Part shown: positions 32,166-45,212 of the stretch, one piece after another
Numbering within the stretch: position 1 is the stretch's first letter
Layout of the letters: the number at the start of each line of letters is the position of its first letter
From: Scilla litardierei
Taxonomy: Eukaryota; Streptophyta; Magnoliopsida; Asparagales; Asparagaceae
NCBI GenBank assembly: GCA_030789695.1
Contig: CM061140.1
Span: forward strand, 82,088,422 to 82,152,421
DNA: 64,000 bases
Direction of reading: 5' to 3'
Position numbers and translations under genes: made by a program
The notes under the pieces: model-generated
Databases searched by the model: none
What the model saw: the letters and a program-made list of their open reading frames with translations, nothing else
What the model was told of the DNA's origin: nothing

Positions 32166-32472
32166 TTAGGGTTCTGAAGCCAATGTGCATTTTTGCTGGC
32201 GTCTGGGTCGGTGCGCAAAGAAACTATTTGACTAACTTTAGATCTTCGTTTGAGGGGTCAAACGGACTCAGAATGAAGCGTCATTTTTTCCTACGTGTTC
32301 ACCATTCAACACTCTTCGCAACGATGTATAACATCACTCTTGAAAATCAATGATTGGAGAGATTTAATTGACCAAACATTACCTTTGTGAAATGCATGTT
32401 GTGTGTTAAGAAAATTCCCCAAACGCATTTAGTCCCACATCGAAAATGGAGAGAAGGGGAGGGGTCAGCCAC

Positions 32473-32482
32473 CTATATAATT
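32473..32482 (+). promoter_or_regulatory. Copia-2 5' LTR TATA box
   Basis: CTATATAATT followed by 'gggggccaaccccc'; the partner LTR has CTATATAAATAG at 38625. Confidence 0.65.
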
Positions 32483-33120
32483 GGGGGCCAACCCCCTGCT
32501 TGAAACATGCACCAAGTCTTCAAATTCGAGAAGCTCCAAAAGTTTTGAGCATGCTCGAATTAAAACTTAAATTTATATTCCCTCATTCTCCATAATTCTT
32601 CCTTGCTCCTGATCGGGCTCTAGCAAAGCCACAAAGGAGTTTGAATCGGATCAGAAGTCTTGACGGAGGATCCACTCAAGGGTAAACTTTCTTCAGCGCA
32701 TGGTTGGCTCGACGACAATGGTGTTGCTCACCTCAGGACACGGTTCGGCTCGGGATGCGGTTCGGCTCGGGACGTGGTTCGGCTCAGGACGTGGTTCGGC
32801 TTATGAGAAGTGGCTCGGGGCATCGCTTCGGAGTCAAAGAATGGTTGCTGAAAATGACGCTTCGTAATCTGCGGAAACGAAGTTCCGAGTATGTAGTTTA
32901 ATTTACATGTGTTTATAATTACATTAGTTTGATAGATCTATCTTTAGGGTTTGGTCGGACCCAATCCCGGGATAGTAAAGATTCTTGCTAGGGTTCATTT
33001 CTTTAGGGTTGTTCTTAAAATAGTTTTAAGATGTTTTCTGCTGATTTTATTGCTTTCATCATCCGCCCGACTTAGGCCGGCTGTCGATTTGATAGCCCTA
33101 AGGACCCAGAAAATCCTTCA

Positions 33121-33134
33121 GTGGTATCAGAGCC
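33121..33134 (+). other. Copia-2 primer-binding site (initiator Met tRNA)
   Basis: GTGGTATCAGAGCC immediately after the 5' LTR, complementary to the 3' end of plant initiator methionine tRNA. Confidence 0.9.
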
Positions 33135-35280
33135 GATATACTTGATCTATGTGTTTGCAATTATAACGTGTATATGACGCAGCATGTTTTCTACATAAGA
33201 TGGACGTTTTTTATTAAGCTATAGTTGTTACCCAGTGATGGTTTTATTTTCCAAAAAACTGGTTTTTGCAAATTTGATCTATTTTAAAATCATGTGATAT
33301 TTTAAAATTAGATCTCAAATTATTATATGATGATAATTGGAATTTTATGTAACTTAAATTTATGGGATAATTTGAACGTTGCATGTTTAGCTAAAAGTTT
33401 ATGAGATAAAATGTTTATTTGATAGTTTTTAATGTTTATATTATTTCTTGTTCATTATGCGGTTGGATATTAAAAGCTTTCTGTAAATTATAAGATAATT
33501 TTAGTGGATATGCTATGATCTAAAAATTGTTGCAACAAATTAAACTCCTAATACTTGATTATGGTAGCCCTCTCTAATAATTATTATTTTAATTGTTCTA
33601 ATAATAATTTTGAAAATGTCTATGATTTAAATTATTGCAACTTGAATTTTAAATCCCTAATATGTGATTAGGATAGCACCCTAAAAATCCTTATAGTTGA
33701 TAAGGACATTAATAAAAGTTATTTACCAATCCTCATAATTTTGAATTTTAGGATTCAACTAGTTGATAGGATTAACTAGTGTTATGAAGCCATTTCAAGT
33801 CGATGTCACACATGAATAATTAGTATCCTTAAAGGATCATGATCCGGTCTAGCGCTTTTTGACTAGTGTTGTGGATCACCCTAGCTCGACTGAGGATAAT
33901 GATCCTGGCCTAGCCAAATCCCAAGCCGTATTCCGATGGACCACAGGGATGTGAATTATGATTATGTGAAACCATCGATTACATCTAGTCAAATACGTTA
34001 AAAATCTTCTTCAAGATTAGTAGTAGCCCTCCGTATTTTTGGATTAAGGGACTAAAAGATGCATGTCATGGTTTTTGAGTCTCCTCAAGCTATGACATGG
34101 TCTCTTTTAGAAACCAACTCCATCATACATGAGATGTAGTCTGGTATTAACCCAAACCGATGCGTCGGGTCTCCTCGAGTATCAGTGTACGTTAATATTA
34201 GACATGAAAACAATGGTTCCACTAGACTATTCATTATGGTTTGTTAAGTCTCATCAAGATCATAAGTGACTCGGGGTAAAAACAATAGGGAGTCACATGT
34301 GATGTGATTGATAATGAGTTTATCTACCAACTACAGAGTCGATCAACTTATTGAGTCTCCTCAAGGTTGTGAAGCTCAGGGTGGTTGGGTCCCTTTCTCA
34401 TTAAATAACTAAATTCGTTCTTTTATATGGCTGAAGATGATCGCAAAAATAGTGGGAGGATATAGTTGAATAAAAACCAATTTAACTATATTTAAAAATC
34501 ATGAGCATATGTTAAACTAGGGTAAGTCTATGTTTTACCGGGTGGAATCCAAATCATAATATCCTTATAAGTTAACTGGTCAAAATGATTGATTAAGGAA
34601 TATGTGATAAACCAAACTATTCTCACTGACCCTTCCCTTGAAGAGTTCTTCTTAGCACTGAGTTAAGGACAATGATTTCCTTAAGCTCTAAGGTCTATCA
34701 CAATAAAGGCACGCTACTTAACACTCGCCTCTATGAGCAGTGGCAGCTTGAACATACTGATGTGCAAAGCATGTTTCTCCGTACAACTTGTTGAGTCTCC
34801 ACAAGGTTGTATGGAAAACAATTTCAATCCGCAAGATTCAAAACTTTGATCAAACTGTTTGACTCGAAGATGATTGTAAGAGCGATGCAAGACCATGTAT
34901 ACAAATTAGATCTTGAGACGAACAACTTATTAAGTCTTCTCAAGGTTCTAAAGCTCAAGTGTTTGGATGCATGTGATGCTTGCACAGCTAATAGTTGTGT
35001 TAAGACATGAAATGTCTAAATGTGTTAGAAAGGAGAAGGCACTAAGGAAAATTCATTGATAAAGAATGTTTGGTCTAGCATGAGAAAAGGCATAGTAGGA
35101 TGAACTTAAAATGGGACATGTTTGATGTCTAAAATTTCAGAATAATTATTATACAAAGGAAAAGATAGTCTCACATATTGGCTAATGAACAAAAGTTGTC
35201 TTTAGGCCATAAGGGACTTAAATCACACTTGACGAATGTCGTCACATTGCTTGAGAAGAAATGTTTTGGTATGATTATTT
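33135..35280 (+). other. Copia-2 gag/leader remnant with repeated hairpins
   Basis: Over 2 kb without a surviving Gag frame, AT-rich. Stem-loops of the form CAACTTGTTGAG-tctc-CTCAAGGTTG or shorter variants at about 34160, 34242, 34345-34370, 34784-34810 and 34923-34947 correspond to those in Copia-1 and Copia-3. Confidence 0.5.
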
Positions 35281-36640
35281 TGTATAACAATATTGTATTA
35301 AGGGTTAATAAGTAAATGCGCAAGTTACAGAAACCTATCTATGGTAAAATAGACTAGGCCGTACAAAAGAGACTATGCTTGATAAGTCACATAAAGAGGG
35401 GTCTGTTGACCTCTCGTATTATGAGTCGAAAGACACTTGTGAGTCTTGTCTCAAAGGTATGATGGCCAAAACTCCTTCTGTAAGACAGTAGGAGAATGAG
35501 TTGGAGAACTCATGGTTTAGTGCATACGGATGTATACGGACCCAAGTCTAAATTAACCAAGATATAGTATTCTTATTTTATTACGACACGTGTTCTTGAT
35601 GAAACATAGGTCTGATAAAATAGAGAACACAATGACAAAAGTATTTAAACTGCTTCGATCGGATCGAAGAGCCAAATACTTAGCTATGTAATTCTTGTGT
35701 AATTAAAAGAGAATGAGATTTTCTCACAGGTCAAGTCTCTCAACACATTGGTATATTGGAGAGCATGAATCGCACTCTGTTAGATATGGTGTAATACATG
35801 GCAAGTGACCCTGAGTTACAATCACCCTCTGGGTTAAGCCACAAATTATAATGCATATGTTTTTGATAAGGTTCTGTGAGGACCTTATCAATGAGATATT
35901 CCTTAAATCAATCGTTAGGAAGTCACATGATTACTCGAGCCTCGTGAGACGAAGAATTCGAGTACAACATCATAGTTAATGATGGCCTAGTCAACTTCCA
36001 GGATGCCATTCAGAGTAGGGACTCTGAAAATAGATTGATGCGATCCGGAAAAGGTCATTGCATGTTAATAAGGTAGGGACCTTAGAAGACATGCCCAAAG
36101 AAAATGTTCCCTTTGGCTACAAGCGAATCTTCAAGACTGAAGATTGGTGCAGATAGAAAATAGTGAAGTACAAGGTATGCTGGTTGAGAACGGTTATCAT
36201 CAGAACTACTATAGACGGATTGTGATGAAACTTTCTTACCAACAGCTGTGTACAGATCTATTCGGATCAGACTCGATGTCAATGCTCATGATAACCATGA
36301 AAAATGAAATATGTATGTAAAGTCTGTTTTCTAAATATGATTTAGAAGAATAAACTTAATAGAGTTTTCAAGGTCAATGGGAGCGAATGAAAGGCATGTG
36401 AGGCATCAAGGAGCCGGAACATATGTTTTGACAAAGTGGTCAAAAAAATTTGACACTCTGTCAGAAACAATTATGAACCGGGCAGATGACCAACGACTAT
36501 TTTGGATTATTCTCGTAAAGGACGATAAGCTGGATGAGATCCAGGCAAGACAAATTTTATGGATTCCAAGAGATCAAGGAAATGATTTGGATGAGATTCA
36601 AAGCTGTGATCTAAAAGAAACATAGAACCCCTTAAGTCTA
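35281..36640 (+). pseudogene. Copia-2 pol remnant
   Basis: Heavily decayed. Around 35330-35500 the plus strand recalls the pre-integrase zinc-finger region (HIKRGLL and a following SLVSKV segment). About 35650-35830 matches the integrase core up to the 'NRTLLDMV' region (here 'cgcactctgttagatatggt'). The ORF at 36377-36625 follows the RT/RNase H region in position, with no clear motif. No domain is intact. Confidence 0.6.
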
Positions 36641-36743
36641 TACAGCAGAAGGTTTAGTACATCCACTCACGAAGACTCTACCACATGAAGTCTAGAGAGA
36701 CTTATGTGTAAATGCGGTATGAGATACCGGGATAAATGGGCAT

Positions 36744-36759
36744 GAGTGCAAGTGGGAGA
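36744..36759 (+). other. Copia-2 polypurine tract
   Basis: GAGTGCAAGTGGGAGA directly before the 3' LTR; identical to that of Copia-1. Confidence 0.8.
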
Positions 36760-38648
36760 TGTCGGGAGATGGGTATACCCTCGAGACAATTTATCTTTGT
36801 GTATGTGTACAAACATCCGGTTCGAAATAACAGTAAACTGTTTGGTAAAAATTTACCTAAGTTAATAATAATGAAGTCATCATTAGAACTTAAGTAAAGT
36901 CTTGAGACTTAATGCAAGGTCAAACATGTATCAAGATGGAGACCTCGATCATAGAGAAGTGCTTGACCGTTAGTAGTATAAGTCTAAAAACATTCGTGAC
37001 CGTAGATGTTTCGAGAAAAAGATATCGATACATTGGATAGACCATTGTATCTTAATCTTCACCATGGAGTGGTAACGATGATCTCATGATCATTTGACTT
37101 GGCGAAGTCGAAGACGAGACATAGGTGCTCATTGGAGAATGAGTTCACTGAACAACCCAACGAGAGTTATCATATGGTAAACATTGACTAATCTGTCAGT
37201 AATAACTCTCAGTGATGATAGGCAAGTTGGTCCTTAGACTTGAGGCCATTGTACGAACCTGTACATGAACGATGTCACTTAGATCTCTGATCTATCCTCA
37301 GAGCAAGCCCCGTTGAAAGGTCTTTGGTTAGGTGACACTTGAAGCGTGCGAGGAGAGTAATAACCAAGAGAGGATTCGTCATGTCCATTTATGGGGAGTT
37401 AGTGTCGCACGTGTTAGTTTGATCTTTAGTAAAAAATCTTTGTCCAGAGTATGTTGGAAGAAGTCCAACATTGTTTGACTTAAGATCGATGGAGACTAAC
37501 CAGCTTCAAGCTATTGGGGTTGACAGTTGACCATACCATATGCTTGACTAAGCGGTATAGTTTTCACAAAGGGACTAAAACTATGATATACATCACAGAC
37601 ACAGTCAGGGTGGTCCCGACAATACTCATGTCGATGAGTTAACCACATAATTATGATACCAAAACATGGACGGCACCTGCTGTTCGTGGTCACTGTCGTC
37701 TGAGGTTTTGAGCCCCAACTGTAGTAGGGTCAGGCTGTAGGGTCTCACACAGAGTGAGACATTCGTCAAGTAATAGGTATGATTAGGGAGATGAAGCATT
37801 GGATGTAATGGTATTAATACATCACAAAATGTTTGTGACAAATGCTTAAAGAACTAATTTTATATGTGTGATGTACATATAAGATGTGTACTGGATGACG
37901 AAAACATCTCGGTCAAAACCCAGGTTCAAACGGCATCAAAATCGGACTCAAAATGAGCCTGAAACAGCAATAAAGGCTCGACCCAGGCTATCTGGGCTCG
38001 AGCACAGGCCGCTGCAAGCGGGTGGGTCGAGCACAGGCTCCCTAGGAGCAACCCAGGCTAGCTGGCTCAAGCCCATGCAGTTGCAAGTAGCCTGGGTCAA
38101 GCCCAGGCACCCTAGGCACGTCCCAGGGGTGGGCAAATGGCATGCCTGCGTATATGTAGGCAGGGCCCGCTGGCAGCGGGCGGGGCTCTCCTGCCCGCAC
38201 TGCAGGTGCATGCACAGCACGCCCCCGCGGGGCATACGATGGAAGGTGGGGCCTACGTCGTGGGCCCCAAATTTAGGGTTCAGAACCCTATGTGCATTTT
38301 TGATGGCGGCTGAGTCGGTGCACAAAGCAATTATTTGGCTAAGTTTTTTGCTGGCGGCTGAGTCGGTGCACAAAGCAATTATTTGGCTAACTTTGGAGCT
38401 TTGTTCGAGTGGTCAAACAGACTCGGAATGGAGTGCCATTTTTCCTACGCGTTCACCATTCAACCCTCTTTGTAACGATGTATGACATCGCTCTTGGAGA
38501 TCAATGGTTGGAGAGATTTAATTGACCAAACATTGCCTTAGTGAAATTCATGTTGTGTGAAGAAAATTCTCCAAACACGTTTAGTCCCACATCAGAAATG
38601 GAGAGAATGGGAGGGGTCAGCCGCCTATATAAATAGGGGCCAACCCCC
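36760..38648 (+). repeat. Copia-2 3' LTR, truncated
   Basis: Matches 30750 onward. It is cut by Copia-3 about 12 bp past the TATA box (38625-38636), so the remaining U5 is not seen in this window. Its GC-rich region (37960-38250) is a diverged version of the 5' LTR's, with a 46-bp tandem duplication near 38296-38390. Confidence 0.85.
38625..38636 (+). promoter_or_regulatory. Copia-2 3' LTR TATA box
   Basis: CTATATAAATAG, 12 bp before the Copia-3 insertion point. Confidence 0.65.
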
Positions 38649-39253
38649 TGAAGGGATTTTTTACCTTATGGCACAAAAAATCTATTCCCATCCTAAGTCG
38701 GACTGAACATAAACATAAAATGTGCAGCGAAAGAATAAACAAGTTAATCTAATTAACATGCAGTTAAACATTTTAACTTAGCCCTAAGGTACAAGACCCT
38801 TAGCCAAGATCTATGCCGACTCGGGATGGATCTGACCATCCCAAGAAGGATCTAACCTACTGCGATTAAATTAAACTAATGCCAATAAAACACATACCCG
38901 GAATCTCAACCCTGGGGCGGGCAAAATGTACCGCACCGTCTTCTGAGCCGCTCCCTGTCCCATGCCGAGCCGCTCCTTCAACTGCTCCCCAAACCGCTCC
39001 GCATCCCGAGGTGATCAACCCGCGTGTCGTCGAGCCAACCACGCGCCGAAGAAAGTTTCACGCGATTGAAAGCCTTCGCCAAGATTTCGGATCCGAATCC
39101 GAACTCCTTCGTGGCTTTGCTAGAGCCCTCAGGAGTAAGGCAGAAATATAGGGAGAAGAAAAATTGATTTAAGCTTCGATCTGAGCGTGCTCCAATATTT
39201 ACGGGAGCCGCTCAGATCTTGAGCTTGGGACGAGTTTGGAGGAAGGGGGAGGC

Positions 39254-39267
39254 CCCTATTTATATAG
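39254..39267 (-). promoter_or_regulatory. Copia-3 3' LTR TATA box
   Basis: Minus strand CCTATATAAATAGGGG; same element at 45823-45836 in the other LTR. Confidence 0.6.
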
Positions 39268-39594
39268 GCAGCTGACTCTCCCCTTTTCCGCACAACCGAT
39301 GTGGGACTATTAAATGGAGTTAATAAATTCAATTTAGTTTGTCTTTCAAAAAGGCCAAAATTTCGTGAATTTTAACTCCCTCATCGTTGAGCTTCATGAT
39401 TGATACAACCTATCAATTCGAAGGGTGTTCAACGATGAACGCATAGGAAAAACGGTGAGTCAATCGGAGTCCAGTTGACCCTCCAATTGATCACCCAAAG
39501 TTCAGCTCAAGGCTTGTTTTTCGCAAAAACTGAGCCGTCAAAACTGCCAATCAACCCTTGTGTTCTGCACCCAATGGTGGGACCCACATGGCCA

Positions 39595-39790
39595 GCTCAC
39601 TGGACCTGGGCGCAGCCCAGACCTGGACCTGGGCGCAGCCCAGGGCGCCTGGGCCTGGCGCCCAGGCCTGGGCCTGGCGCCCAGGCCTGGGCCTGGGCCG
39701 GGCACCCAGGCCCAGGCGGGCTGGGCGCCCAGGGCTGCTGGGCCTGGCCAGGCGTCCAAGCCAGATCCAGTCTGGCCTGGGTCTGCCTGG
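39595..39790 (-). promoter_or_regulatory. CCTGGGCGCCCAGG palindrome array (Copia-3 3' LTR)
   Basis: Dense overlapping copies of CCTGGGC and GCCCAGG. An early pair of CCTGGGCGCAGCCCAG starts 23 bp apart; later copies have a 19-bp period (CCTGGGCCTGGCGCCCAGG twice). The GC content is extreme. Several overlapping Pro/Gly/Trp/Ala-rich ORFs on both strands are artefacts. About 340 bp upstream of the TATA box in minus orientation. Confidence 0.65.
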
Positions 39791-41115
39791 TCTGACCTGG
39801 TCTGACTTGGTCTTACCTGGTCTTACCCATAGAGCTGTTTTGGGCATAAGTGGGGCATTTGACATCCGATTCGGACGCCGTTCGAAGCTGGGCGTAGACC
39901 AGGACATTTTCGTCTTACCCGTGAACTTTTTCTTGTGTTTATATTATTAAATATGGTCTTAAACTATTTAAGACATGTTTAATCTCTTTTGCATCATATG
40001 CAAAATAGTCCCTATCTAAGCTTAATTTATTATATTGCATCAAATGCAATTATTCCATCCCTTGCATCAAAATGCAAAATATTATCCCTAACTAATTTAT
40101 ACATGTTACTAGACGAAGGTCGCACTCTGTGTGTGACCCTACGGCCTTCCCTACTACAGGGTGGGCTCGAAGCCCTATATGGTAGTGACCACGAGCAGTG
40201 GCTACCGTCCCTGTTTCAGAATCATAATAATGTGGTTAGCTTATCAACATGAGAATTGTCGGGACCACTCTGACCGTGTCTGTGATGAGTTCAGCAGTTA
40301 TAGTCTCTTCGTCTAAACTATGTCGTATAGATCAAGTCTAGGGTACGGTCAAACTGTCAACACCAATAACTTGACTCCGGTTAGTTTCTATCGATCTTTA
40401 GTCAACTAATGTTGGACTTCTTCCAACATACTCTACGCAGAGATTTTACTAAAGACCGAACTAACTCTACGACATTAACTCCCATTGACCGGGAGAGACG
40501 AATCCTCTCTTGGTCATTACTCTCCTCGTACGCTTCAAGTGACACCCAATCAAAAACCTTTCGACAGGCCTGGCCTCGAAGCTAGGTTAATGATCTAAGT
40601 GGCACCGTTCACGTACAGGTTCGTAAAATGACCTCAAGTCAAAAGACCAACTTGTCTATCATCATTAAGAGTTATCATTGACAGATTGGTCAATATAACC
40701 ATATGATAACTCTTGTAGATCGTTCAGTGAACTCATTCTCTAATGAGCACCTGTGTCTCCTCTTCGACTTCGCCAAGTCGAACGATCATGAGATCATCGC
40801 CACCGCTAAACGGTGAAGACTTAAGACACAATGGTCTATCTGATGTTTCGATATCCTTGTCTCGAAACATCTACGACCACGAACTATTTTAGACTTATGC
40901 TATAGACGGTCGAACATTTCTCCATGATTGAGATACTCATCTCGATACATGTTTGACCTTGCATAAAGTCTCAGGACTTTACCTAAGTTAATATCTAATG
41001 TTTACTACATTATAACTTAGATAAATTATTACCAAACAGCTTACTATTATTTCGAACAAGATGTTTTTGCTATTCACACAGAGATAAATAGCCTCGAGGG
41101 CATCATCTCTCTACA

Positions 41116-41131
41116 TCTCCCACTTGCACTC
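41116..41131 (-). other. Copia-3 polypurine tract
   Basis: Minus strand GAGTGCAAGTGGGAGA before the 3' LTR. Confidence 0.8.
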
Positions 41132-42377
41132 ATGCCCATTTATCTCGGTATCTTATACCGTTTTTACACATAAGTTTTCTCGACTTCATGTGGTAGAGTC
41201 TTTGTGAGTGGATCTGCTAAAACCGTCTACAGTATAGACTTAAGGGGTTTCTATGTTCATGTTAGACCAACCATTTGAATCGCATTCAAATAATTCTCTT
41301 GGTCTGTCGGAATTCATAATATTTTATTTCCCTTTGATCTTATCCAGTTCATCATACCTTACGATAATCATTTTAAATTAGTTACTGGTCATTTCAAATG
41401 GCTCATATCTATTTCTGATAAAGTGTCAAACCTTTTGTTTACATTGTCAAAATAAATGTTCCATCCCTTTGATGCCTCGCATGTAATTTATACGCTCCCA
41501 CTGACCTTGAAAACTTTCTGGCTAATTTATATAAGTTGGTTTGTCTAAATTATATTTAGAAAAACGAACGTATAATCGAATGTTCCAGTTTTCATGGTCA
41601 TCATGAGCATTTATATTGAGTTCGGTCCGAGTAAATCCGTACACATCTGCTGGCGAGACGGTTTCAACATAATCCGTTTATAGAAATTGGGATGAAAACC
41701 ATTCTCGACCAACATAACTGTACTTCACTATATTCTTTCTGCACCAATCTTTTAACTTAAAGTTTTACTTGCAGAAAATAAGGAAACATTTTACTTGGGC
41801 ACGTAAACTAAATTCCAAAATTTATTTACGCACACGGACCTATTCTGATTCATCAAGTTATAAATCGGAGTACTACTCCGAATTTCATCCTAGAAGTTGA
41901 CTAAGTCATCATAAATTATGATGTCTAACTCGACTCTTCGTCTCACGAGATTCGAGTAATTATACAACTTCCTAATGATCGATTTAGTGAATATCTTATT
42001 GATATTGTCCTCATAGAACATTATCAAAACCTAGGCATTACTATTTGGGACTTAACCCAGAAGGAGGACTTAACTCAGAGTCACTGGCTATGGATCGCAC
42101 CAAGTCTAACTAAGTACGATTCATATCTTTTAACACACCGATGTGTTAACAGACTTGACCTGAGAGAAAATCATATTTACTTTTAATTACGCAAGATTTT
42201 ATATAGCTAAGTATTTGACCATTCGATCCAATCGAATCAGTTTACATACTTTTGCCATTTTGTTCTTTATTTTATCAGACTGTGTTTCATCAAGAACCCA
42301 TTTTGTTCTTTATTTTATCAGACTGTGTTTCATCAAGAACACGTGTCTTAATAAAATATACGAATAACTTATTTTGG
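41132..42377 (-). pseudogene. Copia-3 pol remnant (RNase H to integrase)
   Basis: No open frame over 60 codons. By position between the polypurine tract and the pre-integrase segment it must be the RT/RNase H/integrase region. Around 42090-42260 it resembles the reverse complement of the decayed integrase core of Copia-2 (35650-35830). A 45-bp segment is directly duplicated near 42256-42340. Confidence 0.5.
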
Positions 42378-42710
42378 TTAATCTAGACTCGGGTACATCA
42401 GCATGTACGAGCCTGAGTTCGATAACTCATTCTCCCACTGTCTTACAGATGGGTTTCGGCCATTATATCTAAGAGGATAAGATTCACAAGTGTCCGCAGA
42501 CTTCATAATACGAGAGGTCAGACCCCTCTTTATGTGACTTGTGGAGCTTAGTCTCTCGATACGGCCTAGTCTATTTTGCCATATAAGTTTGCTACTATCT
42601 TGTGTATTTATATAACATTTAATATATATATTATCGTTATACATATTACTCATTGCTTCAGAAGCAATGTGACGACATTCGTCAAAATGTGTTAACCTTT
42701 TGTATAACAA
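42378..42710 (-). pseudogene. Copia-3 pre-integrase fragment
   Basis: A 110-aa frame in which the His of the zinc-binding pre-integrase region is partly kept (KLIWQNRLGRIERL, HIKRGLTSRIMKSADTCESYP). The second Cys is lost. It matches the Copia-2 region near 35330-35460. Confidence 0.6.
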
Positions 42711-45199
42711 TAATTATGAAATCATGACATTAAAATATGTCACATTTTCATTCCCTCCTACTTATACCTTCACTAATGATAAATTAAACTATTTAACTCG
42801 ATTGACTTTCCGGAGCGCCTTCTTCTTTTTCTAAATCACATTTAGATATTAAATAGCCCAACATAAATGAATAGCTATGCAAGCATCTCATGTATCCAAA
42901 CGCCTGAGCTTTGCAATCTTGAGTGTAGCTCAACAAGTTGCTTGTCTTAAGATCCGGTTGGGATACATAGCCTTGCACCGCTCATGCACTCGTATTCGAC
43001 TCAAACAGTTTGATCGAATTCTCAAACTTTACGGATCAAATTTGTTTTTTCCATACAACCTTGAGTGTAGCTCAACAAGTTGTAGGGAGAAACATACTTC
43101 GAATATCCTATATGTTCAAGTTGCCCCATATAGAGGCGAGAGACATGTGGCGTGAATTTATTTGTTGGAACCAGAACTTAATAAAATCATATTTCTTAAG
43201 TCTGTTCTTTAGAAGGTCATTTGCATGTCAACGAGAATATAGTTTAATTCTATCAATTAGAATTTAACTTGATATTCAATTAATCAACCTATTTGACCAG
43301 TTAACTTATTTCATTAAAATAATATATTTTGATTCCATTTGTAAACGTAGAACTTACCCTAGTTTAACATATGTTCAATATTAAATATAGGTAGATTGGC
43401 TTTTATCTATCTTTACCCTCCCACTATTTTCACGATCATTCTTAAGCCTTAATAATGAACGATTTAATCAAATTTAAATTAATGGGTAAAAGGTCCAATC
43501 ACCCTGAGCCTAACAACCTTGAGTGTAGCTCAACAAGTTGCTTAACTCTGTAATCGGAAGATGACTCTTCATCGATCATTTTAGATATGACCCTCTTATC
43601 GAGTTTTACCCCTAGCCATTTGTGATCATGAGTGTGCTCATCCAAATCACAATGTCTAGTCTAGTCGAACCCTTGTTTTCGCGTCTAGCCTGACTTGCCC
43701 CGGCGCTCGGTGTATTCACGACCCGTCGGTTTGGGTCAGGTCTTAGACTACATCTAGCCAGACTCCATCATTGAGTTATCTTACGCCGGTGCTCGGTGTA
43801 TTCACGACACGACGGTTTGGGTCAAGTCAATATTTCATCTTATGTATTTAAAGAGTCGGTTTCTACAAGGTTGCCATGTCACAGCTTGAGTGTCGCTCAA
43901 CAACTGGAACACTGGTTATATAGTTACCACCCCTAAAACAAGGAGGGCTACGGCTAATCTTGAAGAAGATTATTAACGTATTTGACTTAGATATAGTCCA
44001 GGGTGTCATATAGTCATGATTCGCGTCATTGCGGTCCAGCAGAACACAGCCAGGAAATTGACTAAGCCAGGATCACTTACCCCCTAGACTAGTTAGGGTG
44101 ATCCAGCAAACTTAGCCAAGCACATTGACTGGATCATGTTCCATTGAATGAAGCTTGTCATTTTTATATGCGTGCCATAGACTAAAAGGCTTTTATTAAC
44201 AACTAATTAATCTTATCAACTAGTTGAATCCTTAAATTCAAAATTTTAGGATTTGTTTAATAACTTTTATTAAATCCTTATCAACTATAAGGTTCACGTG
44301 CTATCCTAATCATTATTAGGATTTTAATAAATTTATTAACAACGCTAAAAGCGAAGCCCTTTAATGAGAATTAATTTCATAACAATTAGAATTAAAATTT
44401 CATTAAAAGGACTGCCCTAAACAGGAATTAGGTCTTAAAGTGTTGTTAATGTTTTATTAAAACATAACATGTCATTAGAATTTATCTCATAAATTTTAAC
44501 GAGTTCTTAATGGCTAACCTAAGAGGATTGTCTTGTGTTATCAAATAAGGGACAAGATGACATAGCCATTAACATAAAGTAACACTAATTTTATCGCATA
44601 AAAGAAAAGTGTACAACTATTTAACAATTAAATAGAATAATGTTTATCAAATAAACAAGTTTAGTATGCATACTTTAATTTAACATTTAAATTTAAAATT
44701 ATGATTTTTAAAACATTTTATTTTATCTCATAAAAATAAACAACTTGTTTTTAAAAGATCACAAAATTTGCATGCTACTTAAAATATTTATCGCATAAAA
44801 ATTTTAAACTTTTAAAATCAGTTTTAAAAATATCATATAAATTTAAAACATCATTTTAAAAAAAGTTTCATGCTTAAAATTTTATCATATAAAATATTTA
44901 AACATCTAAAATCATTTTAAACTTATCACATAAATTTAAATGCTTTAAAATTAGTTTTAAAATAATCACATAAATTTAAAACATCATTTTAAAAATTTCA
45001 TGTTTAAAATTTTATCATATAAAATATTTAAACATCTAAAATCCTTTTAAACTTATCGCATAAATTTAAAGAGACATTTTAAAAAGGCATCTAAAACATT
45101 TTTAAAAATTATCTCATAACTTTAAAACATTTTAGAAGTATTTTAAAAGCATTTCTAAGTTTAATAAAATCGCAGTGCTAGATCGTTACGCAAACCTAA
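42711..45199 (-). other. Copia-3 gag/leader remnant with repeated hairpins
   Basis: AT-rich, no surviving Gag frame. Stem-loops CAACCTTGAG-tgtag-CTCAACAAGTTG at 42914-42940, 43057-43082, 43514-43540 and a shorter one at 43882-43902. 44580-45180 is a run of A/T-rich words such as 'tttaaaa' and 'catataaa' with loose internal repetition. Confidence 0.5.
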
Positions 45200-45212
45200 G
45201 CTCTGATACCAC
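45200..45212 (-). other. Copia-3 primer-binding site (initiator Met tRNA)
   Basis: Minus strand GTGGTATCAGAGC directly after the 5' LTR. Confidence 0.9.

Larger units (their letters stand above)
30750..33120 (+). repeat. Copia-2 5' LTR
   Basis: About 2.37 kb, ending GAAAATCCTTCA just before the primer site. It contains GC-rich palindromes (31960-32165) and a TATA box (32473-32482). ORFs at 31871-32353 and their shadows come from the GC-rich region and are not genes. Confidence 0.85.
30750..38648 (+). mobile_element. Copia-2: degenerate Ty1/Copia element, 3' LTR truncated
   Basis: Plus-strand element with 5' LTR 30750-33120, exact tRNA-Met primer site (33121-33134), decayed pol, polypurine tract and 3' LTR 36760-38648. 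The 3' LTR is cut by Copia-3. The 5' LTR start reads CATTGGGAGATGG, where the 3' LTR has TGTCGGGAGATGG, so the terminal TG has been lost. Same lineage as Copia-1 and Copia-3. Inserted into the Tat-type gag remnant. Confidence 0.85.
38649..41115 (-). repeat. Copia-3 3' LTR
   Basis: 2467 bp, TGAAGGG...CTCTACA on the plus strand, very similar to 45213-47248. TATA box on the minus strand at 39254-39267; palindromic GC-rich array at 39595-39790. Confidence 0.9.

Noticed and set aside
33121..33134. A tRNA gene fragment
   Set aside because: The sequence is complementary to the 3' end of initiator Met tRNA but directly follows an LTR; it is a primer-binding site. No cloverleaf is present.
39475..39950. 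Five overlapping Pro/Gly/Ala/Trp-rich ORFs on both strands (and similar at 46156-46482 and 31871-32353)
   Set aside because: They are products of stop-poor GC-rich palindromic arrays inside LTRs. All frames are open to the same degree, and the two LTRs do not keep the same frame.
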